A DNA stretch of 64,000 nucleotides from Planctomycetota bacterium (GTDB lineage Bacteria > Planctomycetota > UBA1135 > UBA2386): the NCBI GenBank assembly GCA_025459175.1, contig JALORC010000005.1:48121-112120 (forward strand), in the 5' to 3' direction. The notes beneath the pieces are model-generated. The model did not search any database, was not told the DNA's origin, and saw only the letters and a program-made list of their open reading frames with translations. Position 1 is the first letter of the stretch. Each line of letters opens with the position of its first letter. Positions 36,311 through 44,333 of this stretch are shown here, piece after piece. The position numbers were made by a program, and so were the translations under genes.

Positions 36311-36778
36311 CTACGCACGCGCCCTAAAGTTCCATGGGGGGATGAAATACGGACCTGCTGTCGGCCCGATGCGGATGTCAGCTCTTCGTGTCAGGTCCGC
36401 GACCAGCTCTCTTGCGAACGAATACAGCTGAGCAGGCCCATGTATGTTGAGAACGTCGTGCATGCCAATTTCGGCTCCGTCGCTCAACCGAAACACGCCT
36501 TGGTATCCAACCAGGAGACCCCAAGTTTTCACGCTACCTAATCGACCAGTCGCCTTAACCACGATCGCGACATGCGCGATCCCGGTAGGAGTCTCCGGAG
36601 TCTTTGCCTCAACGACCTCCACGGCGGTATCCGCAATGGCCAGTGAGTCGCTCGGCAGCGATGCTTGCTCAGCAAGCGCCTTGGCAACATCCGCCTCCGG
36701 CTCGAAGGCAAACTCGCAGGTGAACATGCGAATGCCCAGGATCTCCATTCCGACTGTCGGCCTGCCGCTGGCGCTCAT
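36311..36778 (-). CDS. SecB-like chaperone (third gene of HEPN operon)
   Basis: 155 residues, near SecB length. Its second half follows the SecB pattern strand by strand: a strand ending in VGYQGVFRL (SecB QQGGIFSI), then HDVLNIHGPAQLYSFAREL (SecB LGAYCPNILFPYAREC), then VADLTRRADIRIGP and a proline/aromatic end. SecB holds unfolded proteins. SecB-like proteins also serve as antitoxin-specific chaperones in toxin-antitoxin-chaperone modules such as Rv1957 and CmdC, and in prophage-borne defence. ATG 36778 overlaps the preceding stop as ATGA. Last gene of a three-gene overlapping operon in low-GC cargo. I judge SecB likeness good by eye; no profile search was run. Confidence 0.68.
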   Translation of the reverse strand: MSASGRPTVGMEILGIRMFTCEFAFEPEADVAKALAEQASLPSDSLAIADTAVEVVEAKTPETPTGIAHVAIVVKATGRLGSVKTWGLLVGYQGVFRLSDGAEIGMHDVLNIHGPAQLYSFARELVADLTRRADIRIGPTAGPYFIPPWNFRARA

Positions 36779-37338
36779 GCTGCTAGACTGTAGTGGGTGT
36801 TGGCAGCACTTGGCAGTGTAGAATGGACCCAGTCGCCGAAAAGCCGATCGCTTCCAACCAGCGGGAGCGATGTCAGCAGAGATTGGATGTCAAGGGCATA
36901 GCCTAATGCAGTAGCTGCCCCGCGACTCCCGAGGTCGCAGCTAGGCCAATCGAACCGAGCTTGGGCTCTCGCCAGATGCTGACAGCCGGCCTGAACCGTT
37001 TGGACATACTGGAAAGCAACTCGCTCACCGAACTCTCGCAGCCTCTTCGCGAATCCCCGCCGACGATACTCATCGGCGTAGCAAGCTCCGGCCTGAACGT
37101 CCTCGACACCTCGCACATCGATCAAGAAGCTCCAGTCTAGATCGAAGAGCTCATACGCCCGATCGTAAGCCCATCTATCGACGGCTACTACTGAGTTCTC
37201 GGGAACTCCAAGGACCCTGAGCACATCAAGTTTGGTGCCGTCGTCGGGGTCAGTCACGTGTGTCCAGTAGGCGATGACGCCTAGACCTGGAAACGCACGC
37301 TCCAGCTCCAGCGGAAAGTCAGCTAGCTTTGGGTTCAT
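36775..37338 (-). CDS. Unrecognised protein between HEPN and SecB-like genes (candidate antitoxin or effector)
   Basis: 187 residues. Start ATG 37338 and stop both overlap neighbours as ATGA. The N-terminal 100 residues are alpha/beta and acidic (FPGLGVIAYWTHVTDPDDGTK, then DWSFLIDVRGVEDVQAG); the rest is mainly helical with many Arg and Ala. It lacks the GS-x-DxD motif of MNT nucleotidyltransferases, the usual partners of HEPN toxins, and no helix-turn-helix is evident. In toxin-antitoxin-chaperone modules the antitoxin has a chaperone-addiction tail; the C-terminal 30 residues (from about SLPLVGSDRLFGDWV) are hydrophobic enough to play that part, but this is inference. Function unknown. Confidence 0.6.
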   Translation of the reverse strand: MNPKLADFPLELERAFPGLGVIAYWTHVTDPDDGTKLDVLRVLGVPENSVVAVDRWAYDRAYELFDLDWSFLIDVRGVEDVQAGACYADEYRRRGFAKRLREFGERVAFQYVQTVQAGCQHLARAQARFDWPSCDLGSRGAATALGYALDIQSLLTSLPLVGSDRLFGDWVHSTLPSAANTHYSLAA

Positions 37339-37757
37339 GAGCAAGCCGAGAATAGGTCTGGGATGAGTCGCTCCAGCGCCACGGCGTCTACCGCCAGGGC
37401 CTGCGGCTTCACACCAGCTGCCAGATAGTCTGCATTGATGCGGTAGGTATAGAACTTCTTCAGCAGCTCATCGACTTGCCTGGAGAACTTCTGGACTGCT
37501 GCTGGCCCAGGGATGTGCTGAACGACCGTCCTCGCGTTCAGTTTCAACCACTTGTGGGGCCAGGACTCATACTCTTCCAACCTCTCCACGTAGTCCGTCG
37601 GGGACTTGCCGGCCCTAGCCAGGATGAACCACGAAACATGGTAAATCGCGTAGTAGTAGCGACTTGCGGACGCATTGGGATGCTTCGCGCGAAGGGCGCA
37701 CGCGGCCTGGAGATTCTCGTTCGATCTTGCCTGCTGCCAGGAATAGGTCGGCTGCAC
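37335..37757 (-). CDS. HEPN-domain protein (candidate toxin/RNase)
   Basis: 140 residues from a GTG at 37757 with a perfect GGAGG six bases upstream, the strongest ribosome site in the cargo; longer upstream frames lack such a site. The sequence matches the HEPN fold of PF05168 type: an N-terminal helix with SNENLQAACALRAKHP, the SRYYYAIYH helix (32-40) and the final motif R-x-x-A-D-Y (Arg106 to Tyr111) where other HEPN families have RxxxxH. HEPN proteins are mostly RNases in toxin-antitoxin and defence systems. It is the first gene of the coupled operon with an unknown protein and a SecB-like chaperone. Toxicity is inferred from family and context. Confidence 0.75.
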   Translation of the reverse strand: MQPTYSWQQARSNENLQAACALRAKHPNASASRYYYAIYHVSWFILARAGKSPTDYVERLEEYESWPHKWLKLNARTVVQHIPGPAAVQKFSRQVDELLKKFYTYRINADYLAAGVKPQALAVDAVALERLIPDLFSACS

Positions 37758-37869
37758 GTTGGTCCTCCGTCGCAAGCCTACAACCCTCGATGGCAGGAAC
37801 CAACCGTACTCTTCATCAAGAGGATGCACTCGGGCCGACGCCGCCTGGACACGGGGGCCGAGCTCGTCG

Positions 37870-40197
37870 TCACTGCCCAGCCGGCCGCAGCCCCCGCCAC
37901 CCCCGCCGGTCGGCACCCCTCAGCTGGCGCACCTGCTGCCCTATCGTCGCCCGCATCGCCCGCGCATCCCGCGCCGTCCGCACACCCGGAAACGCCATGT
38001 TGATCGTGGTTCCGCCGCCGCCGCCACCGCTCGCCACGCCGAGCCGCCCGTCCTGCATGCGCTCGAGCGGCACGATGGCCTCCGGCGTCGACTTGCCGCC
38101 CTCGGCTAACGAGTAGGTGCGATTGCCGCGGCGCAGGAACCAGAACTCGTCGACGACCTGGCCGGACATCGCCGGTATGACCCCGCCGGTCATGAACCCG
38201 CCACTCAGGTAGTTCTTGCCGCCGTTGATGCTGCTCTGGTTGACCAGCCCAGCCCGCCCCGTCGGCGAGTTCGGACCGGACTGCGGCGCGGTCGGCCCCG
38301 GAGCGAACAGACCAGCCAGCGACTGCCCCGCCAACGCGAACAGCTGCTGCGTCGAAGCGCCCGCCGTCTGCCGCAGCGCGAGCCGCTGCAGGTCCTGCCA
38401 GCACGCCTTCGCCACGTCGCGGCCGCGCTCCATGTCGATGATCAGCCGCTCGAGCGCGCTGCTACCCGCCTCGCCGAACGAGACGAACAGCCCCACCAGC
38501 CGCTCGCTCTCCTCCGCAAACCGCTGCACCGCGACCCGGCGCCTGACGTAGTCCTGGAACTCGGCCGAGCCGATAGACAGCCCGGCCTGCCGCGCCTCGT
38601 TCTCGGCCTCGATCTGCAGCCGATACTTCTCCCGCTCGGCGCCGACGCGCTTCAGCAGCTCCTCCTGCGCCTCCAGGTCGCGGAACGCCTCGTCGCGCCG
38701 GCGGTCGGTGCGTTCGCTTCGGCGCTGGCCTCGCTCCTCAGAGGTCAGCCGCGCACGCTCGATTGCCAGCTCGCGAAGCTGCGCGAACTCCTTGCTGGAC
38801 AGGTCGAGCCCGATCTCCTTCGCGTCGTTCTCGGCCTCGATCTCGGCCCGGATCAGCTCGCGCTCGACGCCGGTTGCCTGCGCCAGCTGCAGCTGGTCCT
38901 GGTAGCGCTTCTGCAACTCCGCCAGGTTCTGCGGCAGGTCGCGCTGGACCTGGGCCGCCTTCTCCGCCTCGTTCGCCTGCTTGCGCTGCGCCTCCAGCAG
39001 CTTCTGCGTGTCGACGATCGCCTGCGCCAGCGCGCTGAGGCGCTGCTTCTCCAGGTCGTTGAGCCCCTGCCCGGCGCGCTTCTCTGCTTCGGCCACCAGC
39101 AAGGCCTTCTCGCGCTCGGCGCCGGTGAGCAGCGAGATCCGCAGCTCCTTCTCTCGCTCGGCGACCAGCGCCTTGACCGCGCTGCTCAGCTCGGCGGTGC
39201 TGCTGGCACCGGTCTTGCCGAGCGCCACCCCGGCGTCGCCTGCCCGCTTCTCCAGGTCCGCGAACGCTTGGCTGACGATCTGCAGCGCCTTCTCGTAGTC
39301 CACGAATGCGCGGCGGTTCTCGTCCAGCTCGATGCCGAACGGCCGAAGGAACGTCCGCAGTTGCTCGATCCGATTCGCGAACGCCTGCGCACCGCGCTCT
39401 TCGCGCACATCATCGGGAAAGAAGATGCCGCGCAGGCCGGCGCCCAGGTTGGAGCCCTGGACACTCTTCAGGGAGTCGATCGTCGCTTTGGACGACTGGC
39501 CTGCAGCATCGAAGGCCGCACCGATGGACAGCACGGCCTCGCGGACGCCCTCGATCGCGGTCGACGACCCCACCAGCGCCTTCGTATCCAGCAGCAGGTT
39601 CGCGTCGATCTTCTGACCGCGGAGCTTCTCCAGTTCGAGTCCGAGCTTTTGCAGCTCGGCGAAGGCCTCCGCGAACTGCTCCTGCGGGCCCTTGACCGTC
39701 GCGAACTGGCTGCCGCGGCCAGCCACATCCGCCAGCAGCTTCGCCTGCCGCTCGTAGAGCGCGTTCACATCGGCGGCGAGATCCCGCTGCTTCTCCTGGT
39801 TCGCCAGGAAGCTGGAAGTCGTCGAGTTGAAGGCGATCAGGGCACTCACCGCGGCGCCGACACCCGTGGCGATCTGCACGAACGGGTTGGCGCGGGCGAG
39901 GGCATGGAAGGCGACCAGCGCGGTCTTGGCCGCGCGCTCTGCGCCTCCTCGGTCGGGGTTCGCAGCTGGATCAGCACCCGCTGCAGCCCGGTGCCGGCGA
40001 TGTTCGCGGCCAGCCCGTTGTCGGCGAGCTTCGCCAGCGCCGCCACGGTGTCTTCGAGCGACACCCCGGAACTGCCGCGCCACCGGGCCGGTCTGGGCCA
40101 GCGAGTCGGCCAGCGTCGCCACATGGGCGTTCAACACGTTCGCCCCCTTCGCCAGCACGTCGGCGACGCGCGCCGCTTGGTCGGCGCCGAGCTGACG
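37870..40197 (-). pseudogene. Phage tail tape-measure protein, truncated and frameshifted
   Basis: The frame reads about 775 codons of a TP901-type tape-measure protein: QLGADQAARVADVLAKGANV at the broken N-terminal end, long coiled coils in the middle (for example KALLVAEAEKRAGQ, ERELIRAEIEAENDAKEIG) and a Gly-rich C-terminal region. Between about 40070 and 39940 the conserved stretch GVSLEDTVAALAKLADNGL is in another frame, so two compensating frameshifts have occurred. The N-terminus is missing: homology stops near 40197, where a transposase remnant begins in the opposite direction. The tape measure sets tail length. Codon bias resembles the chromosome. Not functional as it stands. Confidence 0.75.
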
Positions 40198-40433
40198 CGC
40201 TGCGCTACGTGTTGGGCAATGCGCACCACCATGCGGCCGAAGAACGCATGGTGGCGGTGCCGCAGGCGATCGAGACCTACACCTCGGCGCCTTGGTTCGA
40301 CGGCTTTCGCGAGACGATCGTCGTGCGCGGCCTCGAAGCCGTCGTTCGCCCGGTCACCGAGGCGCACACGTGGCTGTTGACGATCGGCTGGCGCTGCGAT
40401 GGCCTGCTGTCTGTCGCCGAACGCCCGACCTGA
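40191..40433 (+). pseudogene. REP-associated tyrosine transposase (RAYT/Y1_Tnp), 3' remnant
   Basis: About 80 codons of a transposase C-terminus, without the catalytic HUH and tyrosine parts. The pattern ALRYVLGNAHHH, then SAPWFDGF, then TWLLTIGWRCDGLL is typical of the conserved end of planctomycete RAYT-like transposases. The frame stops at 40433. Its 5' end meets the broken 5' end of the tape-measure gene near 40197, so a rearrangement or insertion at this point removed the front of both genes. RAYT proteins are usually single-copy and linked to short palindromic repeats; I see no such repeat cluster next to it. Confidence 0.65.
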
Positions 40434-40572
40434 CGGGCAGATCGGCGGATCGGTCGCCAAGATCGATGTCTCGCAACAAGGCCCGAGGCCGTGCTCAATG
40501 CGGGTTTCTCGCTAGGGGACTACCCGCGGTCGCTGGCTAACGACCCTGCACGGGTCGCTCGATACGAGGCCC

Positions 40573-40902
40573 ATGCCCGCAGCGAACAGCATCGTCGCCA
40601 CCACCACCGAACTGCTCGTCCTCCGTGCCAAGCAGCAGCTCCATGCCGCCTGGCTGCAACCCGGCCGCCGGTCGATGGACCGCCTCGCCGCGACCATCGT
40701 CGACGAGCTCGCGCAGTCGCTCGCCGCGCTGCACGACTTCCGGCTCGCGCAAGTGTGCGGGGTGCCGCCGGAAGGCGCGCCACTGCTCGACCAGGTGCAG
40801 CAGATCTTCAGCTCGCTGCTGCCGCTCGGCCCGGACGGCGGCGCGGCGCCGACGGCTCAGTACTCGAAGCCGTCGGCGCCGGCCAGCTCAGCGTTCGGAT
40901 AG
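40573..40902 (+). CDS. Hypothetical protein, 109 aa
   Basis: ATG at 40573. Nearly every codon ends in G or C, which supports real coding in the host style. The first 95 residues are helical (TELLVLRAKQQLHAAW, DRLAATIVDELAQSLAAL). The last 15 overlap, in antisense, the end of the convergent radical SAM gene. No motif, signal peptide or membrane segment is found. It sits between the transposase remnant and host genes and could be either a host gene or a last phage remnant. Moderate confidence that it is expressed. Confidence 0.45.
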   Translation: MPAANSIVATTTELLVLRAKQQLHAAWLQPGRRSMDRLAATIVDELAQSLAALHDFRLAQVCGVPPEGAPLLDQVQQIFSSLLPLGPDGGAAPTAQYSKPSAPASSAFG

Positions 40903-42038
40903 ATCAGGTAGCAGGAGCGGCACTTGCCGAGCGGCCGCTCGGTGAACACGTGCTGCCGATAGTTGCGGTAGGTCTCGCCGTTCCAGACGTCGTAGAACGA
41001 CGTCTTCTGCATGTTGCCGAACGCCGGCATGCCGGCGAGACAGCACGGCACGACATCGCCGAACGGCGCGATGTAGACGCGCTGCCACAGGAACCAGCAC
41101 TTGATCGGCGGCGGCCCGCACGGGCGCGCAGGCGCCTTCGGCGCCGGGGCCGGTGTGGCCGCGGCCGGACGCTCGACCGCGGTCGCCGGCGGACTGTCGG
41201 CATCGGTGAAGTTCGGCGGGATCGAGATCTTCACCCCGAGGGCCTTGGCGACCTCGCGGGTGCGATCCTGCCACTCGTTGGCGTAGGCCCGGCAGTAGTT
41301 CAACGACTCACCCAACAGACTCGGGTGGAACGTCACCAGGTGGTTGAACACGATCTGGTCGCCGCCCCACCGGTGCACCATCTCGACGAACTTCGGCGCC
41401 TCGGCGACCGTGCGGCGCATCAGGATGTAGTTGAAGTTCATCTTCGGCCGCTGGGCCGCGGCCATCTCGAGGCGTCGCTCGGCGAACCGGCTGATGTTGG
41501 CGAACACCTCGTCGAACTCGGCGCCGGTGCGGACCGAGTTGTAGGTCGCGCGCGTGGCCCCATCCATCGAGAACGTCACCAGCTCCAGCGTGCGCAGCAG
41601 TTGCTCGCGGAAGCGCGACTCCTTCATCATCAGCGTGCCGTTGCTGACCATCTCGAGCTTCATGCCGTGGCGCTCGAGATCGGCCAGCTTCTGGTCCATC
41701 TTCGGCGTCATCAGCGGCTCGCCGAACGCCGACAGCTGCATCGTCCGCGCATACGGGTACAGCTCGCGCACGACGCGCTGGTAGACGTCCTCGTCGAGCA
41801 TCACCTTCGGTGAGTCCGGGTCGAGGAACTGGTTGCACATGAAGCACTTCAGGTTGCAGGCCGTGGTGCTGGTCAGGTTGATCCAGGTCGGCATCGCGCG
41901 CACCGAAGGTGCACACGCGGCTTCGTCCTCGGCGGCGAGGCGGGCGTTGGCGGCCTTGAACTCCGGGCTGCCGAACGGCAGCGAGGCCAGTTCGGCGGGC
42001 CAGGCTTCGAGCACACGTGGATCGGCAGGAGCAATCAT
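40857..42038 (-). CDS. Radical SAM protein with SPASM-type C-terminus
   Basis: 393 residues. The radical SAM cluster motif is CNLKCFMC (Cys61, Cys65, Cys68). It is followed by LSAFGEPLMTP (SAM-binding GEP motif) and SMDGATRATYNSVR. A C-terminal SPASM-like cluster region is seen: CWFLWQRVYIAPFGDVVPCC and KCRSCY, which would hold one or two further iron-sulfur clusters. An Ala/Pro-rich linker (about 285-310) splits the barrel from SPASM. Members mature peptides or make cofactors and modified sugars. No precursor peptide or partner gene is nearby, so the substrate is unknown. ATG 42038. Confidence 0.85.
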   Translation of the reverse strand: MIAPADPRVLEAWPAELASLPFGSPEFKAANARLAAEDEAACAPSVRAMPTWINLTSTTACNLKCFMCNQFLDPDSPKVMLDEDVYQRVVRELYPYARTMQLSAFGEPLMTPKMDQKLADLERHGMKLEMVSNGTLMMKESRFREQLLRTLELVTFSMDGATRATYNSVRTGAEFDEVFANISRFAERRLEMAAAQRPKMNFNYILMRRTVAEAPKFVEMVHRWGGDQIVFNHLVTFHPSLLGESLNYCRAYANEWQDRTREVAKALGVKISIPPNFTDADSPPATAVERPAAATPAPAPKAPARPCGPPPIKCWFLWQRVYIAPFGDVVPCCLAGMPAFGNMQKTSFYDVWNGETYRNYRQHVFTERPLGKCRSCYLIYPNAELAGADGFEY

Positions 42039-42181
42039 GAGGGCTGGTTCGGGAGGGGCCGCGCCGGTGCGGTCAGCGTAGGGGCTCGGTCGTATCGGCG
42101 ATGGCCGTTCCGGACAACCAGCGCGGCGGCATCGACCCCACGGCGGTGGTTTCGGCTGCGGCGGGTCGCCGACTGCAGCGG

Positions 42182-43879
42182 CTAGTCGTTCACCTGTGCC
42201 TCGGCGGCGACCCACGCGGTCTCGAGCGACAGACCACGCGGACCGACCACGGCGTCCTGGATGCGCTGGTGCAGCAGGATCGATGCCATCGGGTGCACCA
42301 ACAGCGCCGCGGGTTGCTCCTGGTAGGCGATCGTGTGCGCCCGCCGCCAGGCCTCTGCGCGCCGGTCGGCGTCGAGCTCGCTGCGCGCGGCCCCCAACAG
42401 CGCATCGACCGCGGCAGAACGCCAGCCGCCTTCGTTGTGCACCCCGTCGCCGTGCAGGTAGTCGGCCGGATCGCCCCAGGACCGGAAGTACTGCAACACC
42501 AGCAATCCGTCCCAGGTCCGCTGCTTCTTCTCGGCCACCAGCACGGACATGTCGCGCGGCTTCTGCTCGAGCTCGATGCCGGCCTGCTGGCAGGCCGCGG
42601 CGAACAGTTCGCGCATTCGACGCAGCGGCTCGCTGCCGTGCAGCGCCAGCAGCTGCAGGCGCAGCGGCCGTCCCTGCTGCGGATCGAAGCCGGCCTCGCG
42701 CAGCAGCCGCCGCGCCGCCGCCGGATCGAACGGCAATGGCTCGAGGTCGGTCGGGTAGTCGGGTTTGCCGGGCTTGCTGTGGGCGAACGCGCGGCTGGCG
42801 CGGCCGTCGAACACCTGCCGGATCGCGTCGATGTCGAACAACATGCCCAGCGCGCGCCGCACGCGCACGTCGTCGAACGGCGGCCGTCGGCAGTTCCAGA
42901 CCACCCGGTAGACGCCGAGCTGGTCGTAGTCGTAGTCGAGCCGACGGTAGGACTGCGCGAGCTCGGCGTGCGCCGCCAACAGCGCGGTGATCTGCGGGTG
43001 CGACACGACGTCGACCTCGCCGCGCAGCGCGGCGTTGGTGCCACCGCTCTGGTCGCGCCACAGCATGCGGATGCCGGCGAAGTTCCAGGTGCCGGGACGC
43101 AGCTGCCGCCGCCACGCGGCTTCGTGGCGCACCAACCGCAGGTCCTGACGGCGGCGCCACGCCGAGGCGTCGCGCAACCAGTAGGGCCCGGTGCCCGGCC
43201 CGCACTCGAGGTCGATCTGGTTCATGAAGCCGGCGAACCGTTCCGAGTCGACGGCCGGAACCTGCTCGCCGGGCCCGCAACGGGCGGCGATGCGCTCGAC
43301 GAAGAAGCGCCGCTGCGCGACCAACCAGGAGGTGCCGACCACCTGCAGCGTGGCATGGTTGCGCTCGACGAAGTGCACCCGGAAGCGGTTCGCGTCGATC
43401 ACGTCGACCGCCCGCACGCGCCGGTAGGCCTCGACGGCGAAGCCGAGCGGCAGGTGGCCGGCGCGGTGCAGCTCCCAGCCGAACAGCACGTCGGCCATGT
43501 CCAGCTGCGAACCGTCGGCGAACACGACCCGGTCCCGCAGCGTGAACGTGCACGACAGCCCGTCGCTCGCCAGCTCGTACGCCGCCGCCAGCGCCGGCCG
43601 CAGCTGCCCGGTGCGCGGATCGGTGTCGAGCAGCGCGTCGTGCGTGTAGGCGAGCACCATGCGGCGCGCGACCTCGCTGTTGGCGGTCAGCGGATTGATG
43701 TCGTCGGGCTCCTCGGCGACGGCGGTGTAGACATGGCCCTGCGGGATCCCGCCAGCGGTCGGCGCGGCGGGCGCAGCCGAGCTCGGCGCGGTCGAGCGCG
43801 GCGGCTGCAGCAGCAACAGTCCGAGCCCGAGCGCGGCCACGGCTCCGAACACGACGCTGAGGATCGGCAAGGCGCGCAT
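42182..43879 (-). CDS. Peptide/oligopeptide ABC transporter substrate-binding protein (SBP_bac_5)
   Basis: 565 residues. An N-terminal hydrophobic stretch (MRALPILSVVFGAVAALGLGLLLL) acts as signal or anchor, followed by a Pro/Ala linker. The family-5 binding fold shows VYTAVAEEPDDINPLTANS, PALAAAYELASDGLSCTFTLRDRVVFADG, and FDDVRVRRALGMLFDIDAI. These proteins capture peptides, nickel or sugars outside the inner membrane and hand them to an ABC permease. No permease or ATPase gene is adjacent, so it is an orphan here. A GCTATCAT promoter-like site lies 14 bases before the ATG at 43879. Confidence 0.85.
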   Translation of the reverse strand: MRALPILSVVFGAVAALGLGLLLLQPPRSTAPSSAAPAAPTAGGIPQGHVYTAVAEEPDDINPLTANSEVARRMVLAYTHDALLDTDPRTGQLRPALAAAYELASDGLSCTFTLRDRVVFADGSQLDMADVLFGWELHRAGHLPLGFAVEAYRRVRAVDVIDANRFRVHFVERNHATLQVVGTSWLVAQRRFFVERIAARCGPGEQVPAVDSERFAGFMNQIDLECGPGTGPYWLRDASAWRRRQDLRLVRHEAAWRRQLRPGTWNFAGIRMLWRDQSGGTNAALRGEVDVVSHPQITALLAAHAELAQSYRRLDYDYDQLGVYRVVWNCRRPPFDDVRVRRALGMLFDIDAIRQVFDGRASRAFAHSKPGKPDYPTDLEPLPFDPAAARRLLREAGFDPQQGRPLRLQLLALHGSEPLRRMRELFAAACQQAGIELEQKPRDMSVLVAEKKQRTWDGLLVLQYFRSWGDPADYLHGDGVHNEGGWRSAAVDALLGAARSELDADRRAEAWRRAHTIAYQEQPAALLVHPMASILLHQRIQDAVVGPRGLSLETAWVAAEAQVND

Positions 43880-43892
43880 GGGACGGAGCGGG

Positions 43893-43900
43893 ATGATAGC
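43893..43900 (-). promoter_or_regulatory. Putative -10 element (GCTATCAT)
   Basis: On the minus strand GCTATCAT lies 13 bases before the ATG of the substrate-binding protein gene. It matches the recurring GCTAnnAT pattern. Confidence 0.4.
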
Positions 43901-43935
43901 CGGACCGGACCGGCGGCAGGGCCGGAGCTGCAACT

Positions 43936-44322
43936 TCAGTCGCGCCCGAGCCAGTGGCCGCTGACCACGCCAGCGGCCATCGCCGCGAGGCCGAGCAGGT
44001 TCTGCAGCACGGCGTTGCCGAGCAGCAGCAGGTAGCGCTGCTCGAGCAGCGCGCGATGACCGTCGAACGCGAACGACGAGAAGGTCGTGAAGGCGCCGAA
44101 GAAGCCGGCCAGCACCGCGGTGGCCACCAACGGCGACCAGCGCCCGCCCGACACTCCGAACGCCCAGCACACGCCGAAGCCGAAGCAACCGACGACGTTG
44201 ACCAGCGCGATCGGCCAGGGCTGCCCGGGCCAGACACCCTGCAGGCAGGCGACCAACAGGTGACGCAGCACGGCGCCGACGGCGCCCGCGGCGGCCACCG
44301 CCAACAGGATCGGGACGGACAT
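43936..44322 (-). CDS. fluC: Fluoride channel FluC/CrcB
   Basis: 128 residues, the normal size for this dual-topology four-helix channel. Conserved elements are GAVGAVLRH near the N-terminus, VNVVGCFGFG in helix 2 and the helix-break/phenylalanine-box stretch GFFGAFTTFSSFAFD in helix 3 (77-91). Two copies form an antiparallel dimer that exports fluoride. There is only one gene, as in the homodimeric type. The ATG at 44322 is 12 bases after the stop of the upstream secreted protein gene. I see no crcB (fluoride) riboswitch in the short gap, so regulation may come from further upstream. Confidence 0.9.
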   Translation of the reverse strand: MSVPILLAVAAAGAVGAVLRHLLVACLQGVWPGQPWPIALVNVVGCFGFGVCWAFGVSGGRWSPLVATAVLAGFFGAFTTFSSFAFDGHRALLEQRYLLLLGNAVLQNLLGLAAMAAGVVSGHWLGRD

Positions 44323-44333
44323 CCGCGGCGAAG

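Larger units (their letters stand above)
32459..40433. mobile_element. Decayed prophage with cargo next to tRNA-Ala
   Basis: The segment starts after tRNA-Ala and holds an integrase remnant, three leftward tail genes in the order expected for a siphovirus or gene-transfer-agent-like tail module (tape measure, DUF2460, glycine-rich tail protein), a lower-GC cargo block at about 34500-37860 and a transposase remnant at the far end. Head, packaging, lysis and control genes are missing. I found no direct repeat of the tRNA 3' end near 40400-40600, so the right boundary is approximate and att sites are not identified. Tail genes keep chromosome-like GC; the cargo does not (for example 34 G+C in 60 bases at 36301-36360). 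Confidence 0.75.

Noticed and set aside
40434..40572. Possible right attachment site of the prophage
   Set aside because: I compared it with the tRNA-Ala 3' half and found no matching direct repeat, so no att site is claimed.
44322..44333. Fluoride riboswitch before fluC
   Set aside because: Only 12 bases separate fluC from the upstream stop, too few for the aptamer.
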